Shown one piece after another: positions 28,876 through 40,420 of a stretch of 64,000 nucleotides of DNA. Each line of letters starts with the position of its first letter. Position 1 is the first letter of the stretch. The translations under genes and the position numbers were made by a program. The notes beneath the pieces were generated by a model. That model was not told where the DNA came from and ran no database searches. It saw only the letters and a program-made list of their open reading frames with translations. The DNA is from Lucinisca nassula. Its lineage: Eukaryota > Mollusca > Bivalvia > Lucinida > Lucinidae. The DNA is taken from positions 201,455,644-201,519,643 of the forward strand of contig OY757011.1 in assembly GCA_963580285.1 (NCBI GenBank), given 5' to 3'.

Positions 28876-29484
28876 TGAAATTTGGCCTTTTAGTTTTGTT
28901 GCTATGGCAACTGAGAGTTTCCATTGACTTATAATGGGGAAAACTGAAAAATGGCATTTACTGCCAAGTCATTGCAGATATTTTGACAAAACTTACATGA
29001 ACATGTTCCTTGAGTAAACTTCTCTCAGCCATGTGCTTTTATGTCAACCTGGGGGTCCCCTAGGTTGTGCCGGGGCCATGCCCCGCCCCCTCCACTTCAT
29101 AAAAAGCCTTATATCTCAGAACCCTAACAGATCCCAACCCTAAACCATATATATTCTTGTTCCTTATGATAAGATGCATTAAGTGACACCAACCTGGGGT
29201 TCCCCGGGATGTGCCGGGAACATGCCCTGCCCCCTTTATTTCATAAAATGCCATTTATCTCAGAAACCTTTCAGATCCCAACCCCTAAACTATATATATG
29301 CTTGTTCCTTATGCTAAGATACATTAAGTGACACCAACTTGGGGGTCCCCCGGGATGTGCCGGGGACATGTCCCGCCCCCTCCACTTCATAAAATGCCAT
29401 TCATCTCAGAAACCATTGAGATCCCCACAATATATATTCTTGTCCCTTATGATAAGATGGACTCAGTGGTTGCCATGGAAACCA

Positions 29485-29526
<42 letters not shown>

Positions 29527-29650
29527 AATAAAAAAAATAATAAAAAAAAAAAAAAAAAAAAAAAACATCTTCTCAGATACCATATGCTCTAGGAGGCTGA
29601 GACTTTATGAAAATATTCACCATATTTGGTTTTACAGGTTTTGTGTTGTT

Positions 29651-29687
<37 letters not shown>

Positions 29688-29817
29688 GAAAGTTGGCCTT
29701 TAAGTTTTGTTGCTATGGCAACTTACAGTTTCCATTGACTTACAATGGGGAAAACTGAAAAATGGCATTAACTTCCAAGTCATTGCAGATATTTTGACAA
29801 AATTTACATACAAATGT
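28331..29817 (+). repeat. Satellite-bearing Helitron-like element, left part
   Basis: It begins TTTTTAGCTCACCAGAGTCG (hairpin with GGGGGAGCTTATAG) and then GTCCGTCGTAGTCTGCGTC. Two kinds of monomer follow: one with TTGTTGCTATGGCAACTGAG and CTTATAATGGGGAAAA (about 28540, 28900, 29700), the other about 143 bases with TATATTCTTGTTCCTTATGA and CCTGGGGGTCCCC (29040-29460). Long A-runs (29487-29566) and T-runs (29649-29684) are present. It is interrupted at 29817 and continues at 41092. No coding sequence. Confidence 0.65.
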
Positions 29818-30297
29818 TATGGAACAGTATTTAGGTAAAAACTCAATTATGCAACATTGAGATTGCAATATGCAATTTTGATATTCTGTTATGCTATATT
29901 CAGTTACAATTGTGCAAAATATTCCGCTTCTGCTTCTTCTAGTTCTCATTATTCTCGTTAAGTGGCGCTGTGATCGTTTTTCCGTAAACGTCCGCCTGTA
30001 TTCGGAAGATACCAAAAAGAATCTGCAAGCGTATTGGTGACACGGAGGAGTGAAAGAAACGAGAGAACTAAATTTTTGGCATAAAACGGACGATTTGGGG
30101 ACATTACACCCTTGCCGATAAAATCATTTACACATAATTTTTATTTTATATGTCCGACCAGGGATCAGCTTTGCTGTGTTTGCTTTGTGTCCAAGTTTTA
30201 TCTAAATATGTCGCAAATGTGTTCAGGCCATTGCACCTCTAAAATATAAATTTGTTGTAAATACTTATAATAATTTTGTATGGCACAGAAAGGCTCG

Positions 30298-32991
30298 GAC
30301 ACAATAAAAAGGTTTAATGGAAAACCCCTAAAACCGGTAGAGGTTCTAAAACAAGGAAACAACAGATTTCATGAAAACGAAGAAAAAGTAGAAATCTTAG
30401 CACAACACTACCGGAAAGTCTGCAGTAATGAAAATTTAGACCCAAACTTTAGGCGCATTAGGGAAACGCAGGACCCAATGATTGAGCAGGCCGTTCAGGA
30501 CGCCGATCGCGCTGGCCAGTGCCGTGCATACAATGCGAACTTCTCCCACAGGGAGCTACAAAGCGCGCTAAATAAGAAAAAGAGCACCGCCCCCGGGGCC
30601 GACACCGTTCACTACGACATGTTAAAAAATCTACCAGAAAAGGGAAAAAATCAGCTGCTCGCATTAATAAACAAATCTTGGAACGAGGGGACCCTCCCTA
30701 CACAATGGAAGGAGAGCACCATCGTTCCAATATTAAAACCGGACAAGGACCCCCATGAGCCGAAATCGTATAGGCCGATTTCACTCACATCAACCATATG
30801 TAAAATCATGGAAACCATGGTAGCATCTAGATTAACAGCACACATTGAGAAAAATAAACTCTTAGCAGACGAACAATCAGGTTTTAGGAAACATAGATCT
30901 ACCATTGACCAAATCACCAGACTAGAATCCGCCATCCGAAAGGCAAAATTAATCAAACACTCACTGGTAGCGGTTTTCTTGGATTTAGAAAAAGCTTTCG
31001 ACCTACTGTGGACTAGGGGGGTCCTTCTAAAACTGAACAAATTTGGAATTCATGGAAAAATGTTAACCTGGATCAGAGACTTTTTGACTGATAGAAAAAT
31101 GAACGTAAAAATAGGTAACGATGTGTCCGGTTTTTATGAATGCGAGAATGGTTCCCCCCAGGGGTCGGTGCTATCTCCTATCCTCTTCAACCTACTAATG
31201 AACACACTGCAGGAAACACTTCACCCATTACCGCTGGAAATATCCATGTTTGCAGATGACGGTTTAGTATGGAAAACCGCGAAAAAACCAAAAAGTGCCA
31301 TTCCTGCACTACAAAAAGCGCTACATGCCATACGTGATTGGGCTACAAACTGGGGTTTCAAACTATCAACTGAAAAAACAACAGTGGTGGTTTTCAATAG
31401 AAATTTCGCAGACACAAAGGGCATGCCCAGGCTTGCGTATGACGGGCAGGAAATAAAGTACGCCAGTCATGCCAGATTCCTGGGCATGTACTTTGATAGC
31501 AATCTAACATGGAGACTGCACATTGAAAATCTGGTGTCCAGGTCCCAGCGGGACCTAAATGTGCTCAGGGCGGTCTCGGGGGCAAACTTTGGAGCAGACA
31601 AGAAAACCCTGATCAAAATGTACACAGCACTCATAAGAAGCAAAATTGATTATGGCTGCCAAGCATACGCGTCTGCGGCGCCATCACACCTGAAAAAACT
31701 AGATAGCATACAGGCCGCAGCCCTCAGAATCGCTACTGGGGCATACAGGGGAACGCGGAACCTGGACCTGGAGATTGAATGCAGCGTCATGCCCCTGCAC
31801 CTGCGGAGGGATGAACTGCAGCTCAAGTACTGGGCCCGCTCAAGCAGTCTTAGGGAAAGTCTCCCCATAAACGAAATGATCGCCGACACGCCCAATCATG
31901 TTAACAGAGATAGGTTAAGAGGAAAGATCCCCTATATTATCAAAGTCCAGGACCTAATTAAAAACCATGACCTCGAACAGGTCAAAACAGCGGAAAAAAC
32001 ATATCCGGAAGTTTTTAATTTAAGAAGCCTACGCGCAAAAACAACACTAACGGGTGTCATAAAGAAAACTGAAACAACACAGAAAAAATGCAATGAGATC
32101 GCAGAATCACACATCAGTGAAAACTATAAGCAAGCGCTTAAAATTTTCACTGATGGAAGCAAAGATGCTGACAAAAAAGAAACAGGGTGCGCTTTCACAA
32201 TACCAGAATTAAATTTCGACCAAAAATTCAAACTTAACCAGCACCTCACAGTCTACTCTGCAGAACTTATAGCCATACAGAAAGCCTTGGAATGGATACA
32301 GGAAGAAAAACCCGATAGTGTTGTTATACTAACGGACTCATTAAGCTCAGTACAAAGCATAAACTCTGGAAACAGCACTACAAGACCGGATATACTGCAG
32401 GACATTCATATCCTAATACACAAAATACTAAAACAAGGCATCACCCTGAACATAGATTGGATCCCCTCCCACTGCAACGTGCAGGGGAATGAGCGCGCAG
32501 ACACGCTGGCCAAAGAAGCTCTGACCCGGGGGAAGGAACTTGACTACCTCCCCACCCCACAAGAAGTCTACACAATCATTAAGGCCAGCATCAAAAAGGA
32601 ATGGGCGCGCATATGGCAGGGACAACACGGCTTCAGACACTCGATCTGCCAGTCCTTGACCCCGAAAATAGTTCAATACAGCGACAGCCGAAAGCTCGAT
32701 CGCATATATACACGACTAAGACTTGGGGTCAACGGACTAAATGCACACAACATCTTCTATAACGCGGCCGATCCATTATGCGGGCACTGTGGCGGGGTTG
32801 AGAGTGTCCAACACTACCTCGCAGAGTGCCCCGCACACGGCCCCGCTAGAAGGGAACTGAAGGGAGAACTGACAGCACTAGGATACCAAGGGGAGATAAA
32901 CGCGATTTCTTTGCTAAATCTAATGTCACAGGAAATGAGGGACGCGGTTTTCAATTTCTTTGAGAAAACAAACTACCTGGACAAAATATAG
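30298..32991 (+). CDS. LINE ORF2 fragment: reverse transcriptase, RNase H and CCHC knuckle
   Basis: The reading frame opens at an ATG (30280), but its first six codons come from the target site. The element's own coding begins within the linker before the reverse transcriptase (TIKRFNGKPLKP). Reverse transcriptase blocks are YRPISLTSTICKIMETM, FLDLEKAFDLLWT (motif A), GSPQGSVLSPILFN and MFADDGLVW (catalytic FADD). An RNase H domain follows: IFTDGSKDAD, YSAELIAIQKAL, ILTDSLSSVQS and WIPSHCNVQGNERAD. A C-terminal zinc knuckle reads CGHCGGVESVQHYLAEC. The endonuclease is absent by truncation. The remaining frame is intact for about 900 codons, so it is fairly young. RNase H after the reverse transcriptase points to the I group; the exact clade is open. 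Confidence 0.9.
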   Translation, partial: DTIKRFNGKPLKPVEVLKQGNNRFHENEEKVEILAQHYRKVCSNENLDPNFRRIRETQDPMIEQAVQDADRAGQCRAYNANFSHRELQSALNKKKSTAPGADTVHYDMLKNLPEKGKNQLLALINKSWNEGTLPTQWKESTIVPILKPDKDPHEPKSYRPISLTSTICKIMETMVASRLTAHIEKNKLLADEQSGFRKHRSTIDQITRLESAIRKAKLIKHSLVAVFLDLEKAFDLLWTRGVLLKLNKFGIHGKMLTWIRDFLTDRKMNVKIGNDVSGFYECENGSPQGSVLSPILFNLLMNTLQETLHPLPLEISMFADDGLVWKTAKKPKSAIPALQKALHAIRDWATNWGFKLSTEKTTVVVFNRNFADTKGMPRLAYDGQEIKYASHARFLGMYFDSNLTWRLHIENLVSRSQRDLNVLRAVSGANFGADKKTLIKMYTALIRSKIDYGCQAYASAAPSHLKKLDSIQAAALRIATGAYRGTRNLDLEIECSVMPLHLRRDELQLKYWARSSSLRESLPINEMIADTPNHVNRDRLRGKIPYIIKVQDLIKNHDLEQVKTAEKTYPEVFNLRSLRAKTTLTGVIKKTETTQKKCNEIAESHISENYKQALKIFTDGSKDADKKETGCAFTIPELNFDQKFKLNQHLTVYSAELIAIQKALEWIQEEKPDSVVILTDSLSSVQSINSGNSTTRPDILQDIHILIHKILKQGITLNIDWIPSHCNVQGNERADTLAKEALTRGKELDYLPTPQEVYTIIKASIKKEWARIWQGQHGFRHSICQSLTPKIVQYSDSRKLDRIYTRLRLGVNGLNAHNIFYNAADPLCGHCGGVESVQHYLAECPAHGPARRELKGELTALGYQGEINAISLLNLMSQEMRDAVFNFFEKTNYLDKI

Positions 32992-33179
32992 GGGAAAGCT
33001 AAGGGCGCAGACTAAATTTATTGCACTGTTACGAGAGACACACCCCGTACGAGGTTACACACAAACATGCCTGAAACCAAAACCGTTAGAGACCCGATTT
33101 CAGAAACAATAAATGATTTAACCGCACCTGAGACGCAACCAACCAAAAAGGAGCGTAGTGATCAAAGGGCGGCCGTCTC

Positions 33180-33665
33180 ACGGCGAAAAGGGGAACAAAG
33201 TCAACGGTAGGCACTGTGGTTTGCGGCCTCGGCTTTGCACTAAGGAGTGCCTAACGGTGACAGCGATCCCTGGATCACTATGAGAAAACCATAACAGAAC
33301 GGGGCATGGACCTACCACAAGGAAAATCCATGGCCCCGACCCACCCTCCAAAGGGGTATGGCAAGCGAGAGGCTAAGACGAGATGTAGCGTTGTGGTTGC
33401 GGCCCACTGGCTTTGCACTTATGAGCGCTGCACCAAAATCCTAGCTGATCGGGAGCCACACTGCCCGAAAGAGGATCACACGAGAACACGCCGGGACTGG
33501 GCATGGATCCACCACAAGGAAAATCCATAGCCCGGCCTCTCCGGAGGGGGTGAGGCAAACGGGAAATCAGGACGAGATGTAACGCTGGGGTTTGCGGTCT
33601 TAGGACTTTGGCACTGAGCAGCGCTGCGTCAAAATCCTGGCTGATCGAGAACCACACAACCCAAA
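33180..33665 (+). repeat. Tandem units in the LINE 3' region
   Basis: Three diverged units of about 170-198 bases. Marks are GGGCATGGACCTACCACAAG (33303) and GGGCATGGATCCACCACAAG (33499), GATGTAGCGTTGTGG (33382) and GATGTAACGCTGGGG (33576), with an earlier related GCACTGTGGTTTGCGGCC (33212). They sit between the stop codon and the tail. Such repeats in a LINE 3' region are unusual but not unique. Confidence 0.7.
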
Positions 33666-33779
33666 GGAGAACGGCACACAAACACACTAGCAAACAAAAA
33701 GGCTCTCCTTCAGGAATGCACATAGATGAGTGGGACAGAAATAAGAAACAGAAACAATAGGCCTTATCACATCTCTTTG

Positions 33780-33811
<32 letters not shown>

Positions 33812-36124
33812 CGCAAATTTCGCTTTCGAATAAAGGATGTACATTATAAGGTTACCCAAACGGAATGATCTGGGGGCCCACAAAAGGACATTTTATAAAC
33901 ACCCGACTAGCAGAAAAATCGCAGGAAGGCCCTTTCTAAGCACACATGGTATTGCTTCTGTCCCTCCCTTGACAAATGAATACGGTCGATAATAGTGCCT
34001 GTGGAGACGACCATCGCTGTCCCAATTTTGCCCTCGGAAAATATGAACCGCTGTCCCACAAGTCAACATCATAGCTCGCCACGCGCATACCACCACGGCC
34101 GAAAAAACGAACCTCGCCTGGTACATCAAACAGCCCTCGGTACTGCCCTTGTCGTTTAACATAAGTATCATCAAAGACAGCAAATCGCGCCATGACCGTA
34201 ATTAAAACGGACGGTCAAGACGGCCAAATATTTATACAGATAAGGGAAATTAACTAACTAACTAGGGCATGACTAAGCGCGACCCTGAAGGAGGGCATCA
34301 ACACACAACCACCCATGCAAAACTAAAACAACACACATCCACCCACGCAATGCTCAATTAGGTAGATATAGCGATAGTTGTAGAATATTTGTAGAGTAGG
34401 AATCCCGTAGAGAGGATAGTATAGGAAAAGAGAGATCAAAAACCTGGAGATAGAAGAAGAAGAAGAAGAGTTTTTTCCCAAAAAGCGATTTCAAACATTG
34501 TTAACTGTAAATATGACACACAAAAACAAGATCGCATAGGAGTGCTCGACTGCGCACATGCGCAGGCGGACGCTTGTATGCGACCTACATGATTATATGA
34601 ATTTGTACTAACTACATTGCTAACGAGATCGGCACACGATATCTCGGGCCCTCAAACGACTAGGTAGGAATACAATTCCTCCTATGGTGCCTTCCTTCAC
34701 GTAGGTTGCGATAATGACATGTAAACATGGGGACTCAGAATGACCCACTTACGGCCCCACAGAATATGACATCCTACGTGGAGGAGGCCTAGCTAGGGGC
34801 ACCACATTTTCCTAACTTTAACAAAAAATGCAGAAAGGGGATTGACCTACTTCCACATCCTCCGCGATAGAGGTCACCCACTAACTAAAATAAACACAAA
34901 CTTGGGCCCGAGACGGCGGAGGCCATCAACTATACTATATGTTGTATGTACAGAACAAAAATTACAAAATATAATCTACAAGCACAACCTTGCAGGTACA
35001 AAAACTGTCCTACCCAGCAATAGAGAGCGGGTGGGCTTGCCCCAAAACGGACAACACCATCTTTAAAGCACAAGAAAAACAATCATGACAGGTCCGTGGC
35101 GGGGCGAGCACATCCGCCCGCATATATACTCAATAAGCTGGGGGCACAGACCAAATAATGTGAAAATGTACATACGTTACAAAAATATGCAAAAATCAAA
35201 CAAAAAAAATAAAAAAACAAAATACCAATATCAAAATTGATACAAAAAGCGTAGACGACATCCATAGACATGGTGCTGGCGTGAGGGTGTAGATGCGGCT
35301 GAAGCTACAAGCTAGAAGAAAGAAATGGATGGACTCTACAATTTTGTGGTGCAAATAAGCACCACAAAATGGCTAAAAACTTTGTCTCGAATCCCCTGAT
35401 TGGGTATAAGGTGCATAACACGTAGCATGGAAACGTGTATAGCAATCTTTAGAAACGTCTTCCAAATCGCAATGAAACTTTCAAACAAAATTAACTGCTA
35501 AACGATCCCCTTTATGATAAGGTCAAACTCGGAGCCTACCCTGTTACACAAAACAACCCACACCCCTTTGCGGCAAACCGCAAAAACCCAAGGCACAGCA
35601 CTGCTATAACTTAAACGCAGGCAATCACGTAGCCAAACCTTTAGAATGGAGTTCTAAATTACTACAACTAAACTATGTTGCACCAAAACAAAGGCTCACA
35701 TTGGAACTGTGCAACACATCCACAGCCCTTGAAAAATGAAGCACGCCTAGCCCAGAAACTCCAATCAATAAAGATGCCCTTTAGCGACAGGACACATGCA
35801 CTCCTGAAGCAAACGGGAAGACAAAATATAAGCCCCACCGAGACCTGGAAAGGTCACGGCACCGTTTCACAAACCTCTCAGGACGGAGCTCGGCGATTGG
35901 CTACAGGGTAAGGGGATGCCCGTGGGCTCGGAGACACCTGAGACGTGAGACGACAAACATGAGACGGACGGGGCTGGAGCCGAGCGATGGTCTCCCTGTT
36001 CACCGGCAACGGGGAATGGGGGTACCACCGAACGGCTACGGTGTAGTGCCAGCATGGATTCGTTCCCTGGGACCCCACCAGCTGACGACCCGCGACACGG
36101 GGAAACTGGAAAACAACAACAACA
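33666..36124 (+). other. LINE 3' untranslated or secondary insertion sequence, no gene seen
   Basis: This part is rather G+C rich with no recognisable protein. A T-run lies at 33788-33812 and a GAA run at 34459. The last part (35880-36124) contains TGTTCACCGGCAACGGGGA and CGTTCCCTGGGACCCCACCA and ends in (AAC)n; this matches the minus-strand fragment at 40229. Whether all of it belongs to one LINE, or includes another insertion, cannot be told here. Confidence 0.4.
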
Positions 36125-36307
36125 ACAGAAAGGCTCCTGTCCAATGTCGTGTAGACCTTGGTGAGACTGCTCCTTTATGATCACCTGAAGCAAACATAGT
36201 TACAACTCTCTTTTGTGAAAATGCTTTCAGATGAGACCTCTAACATTTATTTCTGATTTAGGGCATATCCAACGGAATTCTAAAACTAGGCATTTTGGTT
36301 CTGTTGT

Positions 36308-36575
36308 TTGATTTGATGTTTAACGTCACCTTCAACACAGTATTGATCATTTTGGAGACGTTGCTTCAACTTTTGTGGGACTTTTACCCGACACTGAGAT
36401 GAAATGACATCTCCAAGCCCTGTCGCCCAATGAAACCAATAGGGTTTGTAAGCACCGCTTTGGCTCGGTAGACTTAGATCCTCTAAGCGGTTTACCAGTA
36501 CTGGTGTGCGGGTCGGTTTCAGTTCATGCAGCCCATCTATTTCTTCAAGCCCAGATGGCCGGGGGTCTGATTCCC
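36308..36575 (+). repeat. GTTTAACGTC dispersed repeat
   Basis: Copy beginning GATGTTTAACGTCACC, through GACATCTCCAAGCCC, ending TTTCTTCAAGCCC. Confidence 0.65.
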
Positions 36576-36717
36576 AATTTGTTTTGTCACATGTTTATAT
36601 AGATGTTCGTAACTGTTTGTGTTAAATGTATTCATTAATTTATAAGAAAATAGAAAACTATCTGACTTTTTATACTAGATTTTTGGCTTCAAGTGACAAA
36701 ACGCAAAGGTTTCCACT

Positions 36718-39131
36718 TTTTAGCTCACCGTCACGTAGTGACGAGGTGAGCTTTTGGGATCACTTTTCGTCCGTCGTCAGTCCGTGCGTGCGTCCGTGCG
36801 TCCGTAAACAATTTCTTCAAACGACATCTCCTCCTAAACCACTGATCGGATTTTGACCAAACTTCACAGGAATGGTGGTCCCCTTTCAAAGTTGTTCAAA
36901 TGGTTCCGGTCCGTTGCACATCTAGGTCATAGGAGCCAAAAATAGATTTTTTTTTCACCAAAAACTTAAAAAATCTTCTTCTCTCAAACCACAAGGCCCA
37001 GGTCTTTGATATTTGGTATGAAGCTTCATCTAGTGGACCCCTACCAAGATTGTTCAAATCATAGTGCTGGGACCAAAAATGTCCACGCTCCGGGGCCCTT
37101 TAGTTTTACATGGGCTTATATAGGGAAAATCTTTAAAAATCTTCTTCTCTGAAACCGTAAGGCCCAGGTCTTTGATATTTGGTATGAAGCTTCATCTAGT
37201 GGACCCCTACCAAGATTGTCCAAATTATAGTGCTGGGGCCAAAAATGCCCCCGCTCTGGGGCCCTTTGGTTTTACATGGGCTTATATAGGGAAAATCTGT
37301 AGAAATCTTCTTCTCTGAAACCGCAAAGCCCAGTTCTTTGATATTTGGTATGAAGCTTCATCTAGGGGACCCTTACCAAGATTGTTCAAATTATAGTGCT
37401 GGGGCCAAAAATGCCCCCCGCCCCGGGGCCCTTTGGTTTTACATGGGCTTAAATAGGAAAAATCTTTAAAAATCTTCTTCTCTGAAACCGCAAGGCCTAG
37501 GTCTTTGATATTTGGTATGAAGCTTCACCTAGTGGACCCCTACCAAGATTGTTCATATTATAGCCCTGGGGCCAAAAATGCCCCTGCTCGGGGGCCCTTT
37601 GGTTTTACATGGGCTTATATATGGAAAATCTTGAAAAATCTTCTTCTCTGAAACCGCAAGGCCCAGGTCTTTGATATTTGGTATGAGGCTTCATCTTGTG
37701 GACCCCTACGAAGATTGTTCAAATTATAGTGTTGGGGCCAAAAATGCCCCCGCCCCGGGACCCTTTGATTTTTCATAGGCTTATATAGGGAAAATCTTTA
37801 AAAATTTTCTTCTCTGAAACCGTAAGGGCCATGTTTTTGATATTTGGTATGAAGCTTCATCTAGTGGACCCCTACCAAGATTGTTCAAATTATATTGCTG
37901 GGGCCAAAAATGCCCCCGCCCCGGGGCCTTTTGGTTTTACATGGGCATATATAGGGAAAATCTTTAAAAATCTTCTTGTCTGAAACCCCAAGATTGTTCA
38001 AATTATAGCCCTGAGACCAAAAACGCCCCTGTCTCGGGGGCCCTTTGGTTTTACATAGACTTATATAGGGAAAATCTTTAAAAATCTTCTTCTGTGAAAC
38101 CACAAGGCCTAGGTCTTTGATATTTGGTGTGAAATTTCATCTAGTGGACCTCTATACAGATTATTCAATTTATAGTCCTGGGGCCAAAAATGCCCCCGCC
38201 CCGAGACCCTTTGGTTTTGCATAGACTTATATAGGGAAAATCTTTAAAAATCTTCTTCTCTGAAACCACAAGGCCCATGTCTTTGATATTTGGTATGGAG
38301 CTTCATCTAGGGGACCTCTACCAAGATTGTTCAAATTATAGCCCCTGCCCTGGGGCCCTTTGGTTTTACATAGACTTATATATAGAGATAATCTTTGGAA
38401 ATCTTCTTCTCTGAAACAGCAAGACCTAGGTCTTTGGTGGCCCCCGCCCATAGGGGCTTGAAGAAATATATGAGCTGCATGATGCTTCCACGCAGAGCTG
38501 AATCCGGCCCGCACACTAGTACTGGTAAACAGCTTAGAGGATCTAAGCCTGTCCAGGAACCGCGGTGCGAGGCGGACCGTCCATGCTAATAAACCCTATT
38601 GGTTTCATGGGCGACAGGGCTTGAGATGTCATTTCATCTCAATGTCGGGTAAAAGTCCCACAAAATTGGAAGCAACGTCTCCAAAATGACCTTTACAGTG
38701 TTGACGGGGACGTTAAACCTCAAATCAAACAAACAAACAAAACCTAGGTCTTTGATATTTGGTGTGAAGCTTCATCTAGTGGACCTCTATCAAGATTCTT
38801 TAAATTATAGCTCTGAGGCCAAAAATATCCCCGCCCCGGGGCCATTTGGGTTTACATAGGCTATGTAGGGAATATCTTTAAAAAAATGGTCTCTGAAACC
38901 CCAAGGCCCAGGTCTTTGATATTTGGTGTGTAGCTTCATCTAGTAGACCTTTGCCAAGATTGTTCAAATTATAGGCTTTGTTGATATTTGGTATGAAGCT
39001 TCACCTTTTTAGACCTCCCTCAACATTATGCACATTGTAGCCCTGGGGTCAATAATGGCCCTCCCAGAGGCCCACTTGTAACTCTATCATATGGGTCAGG
39101 TGAGCGATCCAGGGCCATCATGGCCCTCTTG
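36718..39131. repeat. Complete satellite-bearing Helitron-like element (166-bp monomers)
   Basis: It starts TTTTTAGCTCACCGTCACG with a GTGAC...GGTGAGCTTTT hairpin, then GTCCGTCGTCAGTCC microsatellite-like sequence. About a dozen monomers of 166 bases follow (marks ATCTTCTTCTCTGAAACC, TTTGATATTTGGTATGAAGC, CTACCAAGATTGTTCAAA and CCCTTTGGTTTTACATGGG). The end is GGTGAGCGATCCAGGGCC, hairpin GGGCCATCATGGCCC and CTCTTGTTT. Terminal hairpins with CTCTTGTT-like ends recur at 46405-46430 and 50730-50765. Non-autonomous Helitron-type nature is inferred. A GTTTAACGTC repeat is inserted at 38440-38745. Confidence 0.65.
38440..38745 (-). repeat. GTTTAACGTC repeat inserted in a satellite array
   Basis: Minus-strand copy of the repeat described at 1705 (GGGGCTTGAAGAAATATATG at its left, GGGGACGTTAAACCTC at its right), flanked on both sides by 166-bp monomers. 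Confidence 0.75.
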
Positions 39132-39220
39132 TTTGAGAAAAACACAACGCGCAGCAAATTCTTTCATACCGGAGTGCAGGTGGAAAACCCGCACCTGCTA
39201 CAATGTAACATATCAAGCGC

Positions 39221-39380
39221 TGGAAGCCTCTGTGGTGTAGTGGTTATGCTACTCGCCTCATTAACCAGGGATCGCAGGATCGACCCCGGCTTCTCCAGAA
39301 TTTCGGATGAGCCTTTAAACCCAGGTCCCATCTCCGTATGACCTTAGCTGTTGTCGAGACGTAAAACTAAAAACGCACTC
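39221..39380 (+). mobile_element. tRNA-derived SINE, second family
   Basis: The head carries box A-like TGGTGTAGTGGTTATGC and box B GGATCGACCCC, and the tail reads GTAAAACTAAAAACGCACTC. ACATATCAAGCGC before (39208-39220) and ACATACCAAGCGC after (39381-39393) form a 13-bp target duplication with one mismatch. A second copy lies on the minus strand at 51283-51504. Confidence 0.8.
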
Positions 39381-39404
39381 ACATACCAAGCGCATCCCAC
39401 CATA

Positions 39405-39690
39405 AAATAACATCTTTATAATTCTTACCCCCCCCCCCCACACACACACACACACTTGATCCCCACTTTTATAGGGTAAAACTGGGATTGACAGGAGTAA
39501 ACATTATTTTTCTCATTTCTACTCCAAAATATAGATTGTGGGTACTCGTTAAAATGGGATCGAAGAGGCGCTTCTAACGTGTACCCAACATGTATATTTT
39601 AAGCAACAGTCAGAAAAATATCATCACGACTTTTCATCTTTCAATTTTTGTTGTTGTATTTTTCGGCGGTAAAATGTACAAATCTAATGC
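39405..39690. repeat. GCCTC-hairpin repeat, degraded
   Basis: C-run and CA-run, CCCCACTTTTATAGGG with AAACTGGGATTG, then a decayed inner hairpin (GGGTACTCGTTAAAATGGG, GAGGCGCTTCTAACG) and A+T rich tail. Bases 39691-40228 show nothing recognisable apart from a short GACGGACGG run at 39980. Confidence 0.6.
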
Positions 39691-40228
39691 ATCAAAAATA
39701 TATTTTTTTTCTGGATTCTGTAAACTTTAATAATAAGTAAATAAATAAATAAATAGATAATGTCGTTAAGTTCCGCCAGGTAAACCTGGGTACGCTGTAC
39801 GCGGTCTAACTGTAATAAAACAAGAAGAAAAAAAAACTTTGGTGTAGACCTAATACATGGAAATACATGTAAGTACAAAATGGTTTGGATTCAGCCACTC
39901 CATTTGCCAAATCGTAGAAATATGTAGTAGGCTGGTTAAGACAGTCGCGACACTAGCTCAGCAAGGTTTTGCTGGCTGAAGACAGACGGACGGACGGACG
40001 AACTGACAGACGACCAGCTTATATTTTCGCGTTGTGATTCTGTTGGATGAAAGCTATCCTGCCCCAGTCTAACTTATGAAGACAGAAAGACGGACATATG
40101 AATAGGACAGCTGTCATTGTGACCACAGGTGCGTTTCTATGGTTGTGGGTCGGGGCTGAGAATGAGTAAGTACTGTTCATGTTAATGGATGAAGTATTTA
40201 CATCAGAATTACAATGGGAATTTGGGAA

Positions 40229-40420
40229 CTAGTTGTTGTTTTCCAAATTCCCCGTGTGGTCAGCTGGTGAGGTCCCAGGGAACGAATCCCCGTTGCCGGT
40301 GAACAGAGGGACAAACTGGTTTTGAAGGTAAACGGGCTTCATAAGCACATAGGGGTTACCCCACCGCTCGGCGATACGCTGTGCGGACATATACATACTT
40401 CTATAATATCCAAACATTTG
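40229..40420 (-). mobile_element. 3' fragment of the same LINE family
   Basis: On the minus strand it reads CCTCTGTTCACCGGCAACGG then GATTCGTTCCCTGGGACCTC and CACGGGGAATTTGGAAAACA with a short AAC tail. It matches the end of the LINE at 35980-36124, lacking about 60 bases in the middle. Bases 40421-41054 show nothing recognisable before the TIR at 41055-41091. Confidence 0.65.

Larger units (their letters stand above)
30297..36124 (+). mobile_element. 5'-truncated non-LTR retrotransposon (I-group LINE) with (AAC)n tail
   Basis: ACAGAAAGGCTC stands directly before (30285-30296) and after (36125-36136) the unit, and the unit ends in (AAC)5, a short tandem tail used by some non-LTR elements. 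The 5' end lies inside the coding region, as expected from incomplete reverse transcription. Between the stop at 32991 and the tail lie about 3.1 kb without a protein, including tandem units at 33180-33665. A minus-strand copy of the last part of the same family is at 40229-40420, which supports the 3' boundary. Confidence 0.8.

Noticed and set aside
33373..36193. Reading frames of 70-150 codons in the LINE 3' region
   Set aside because: They are low-complexity or repeat-derived and show no domain; the strand and frame are inconsistent.
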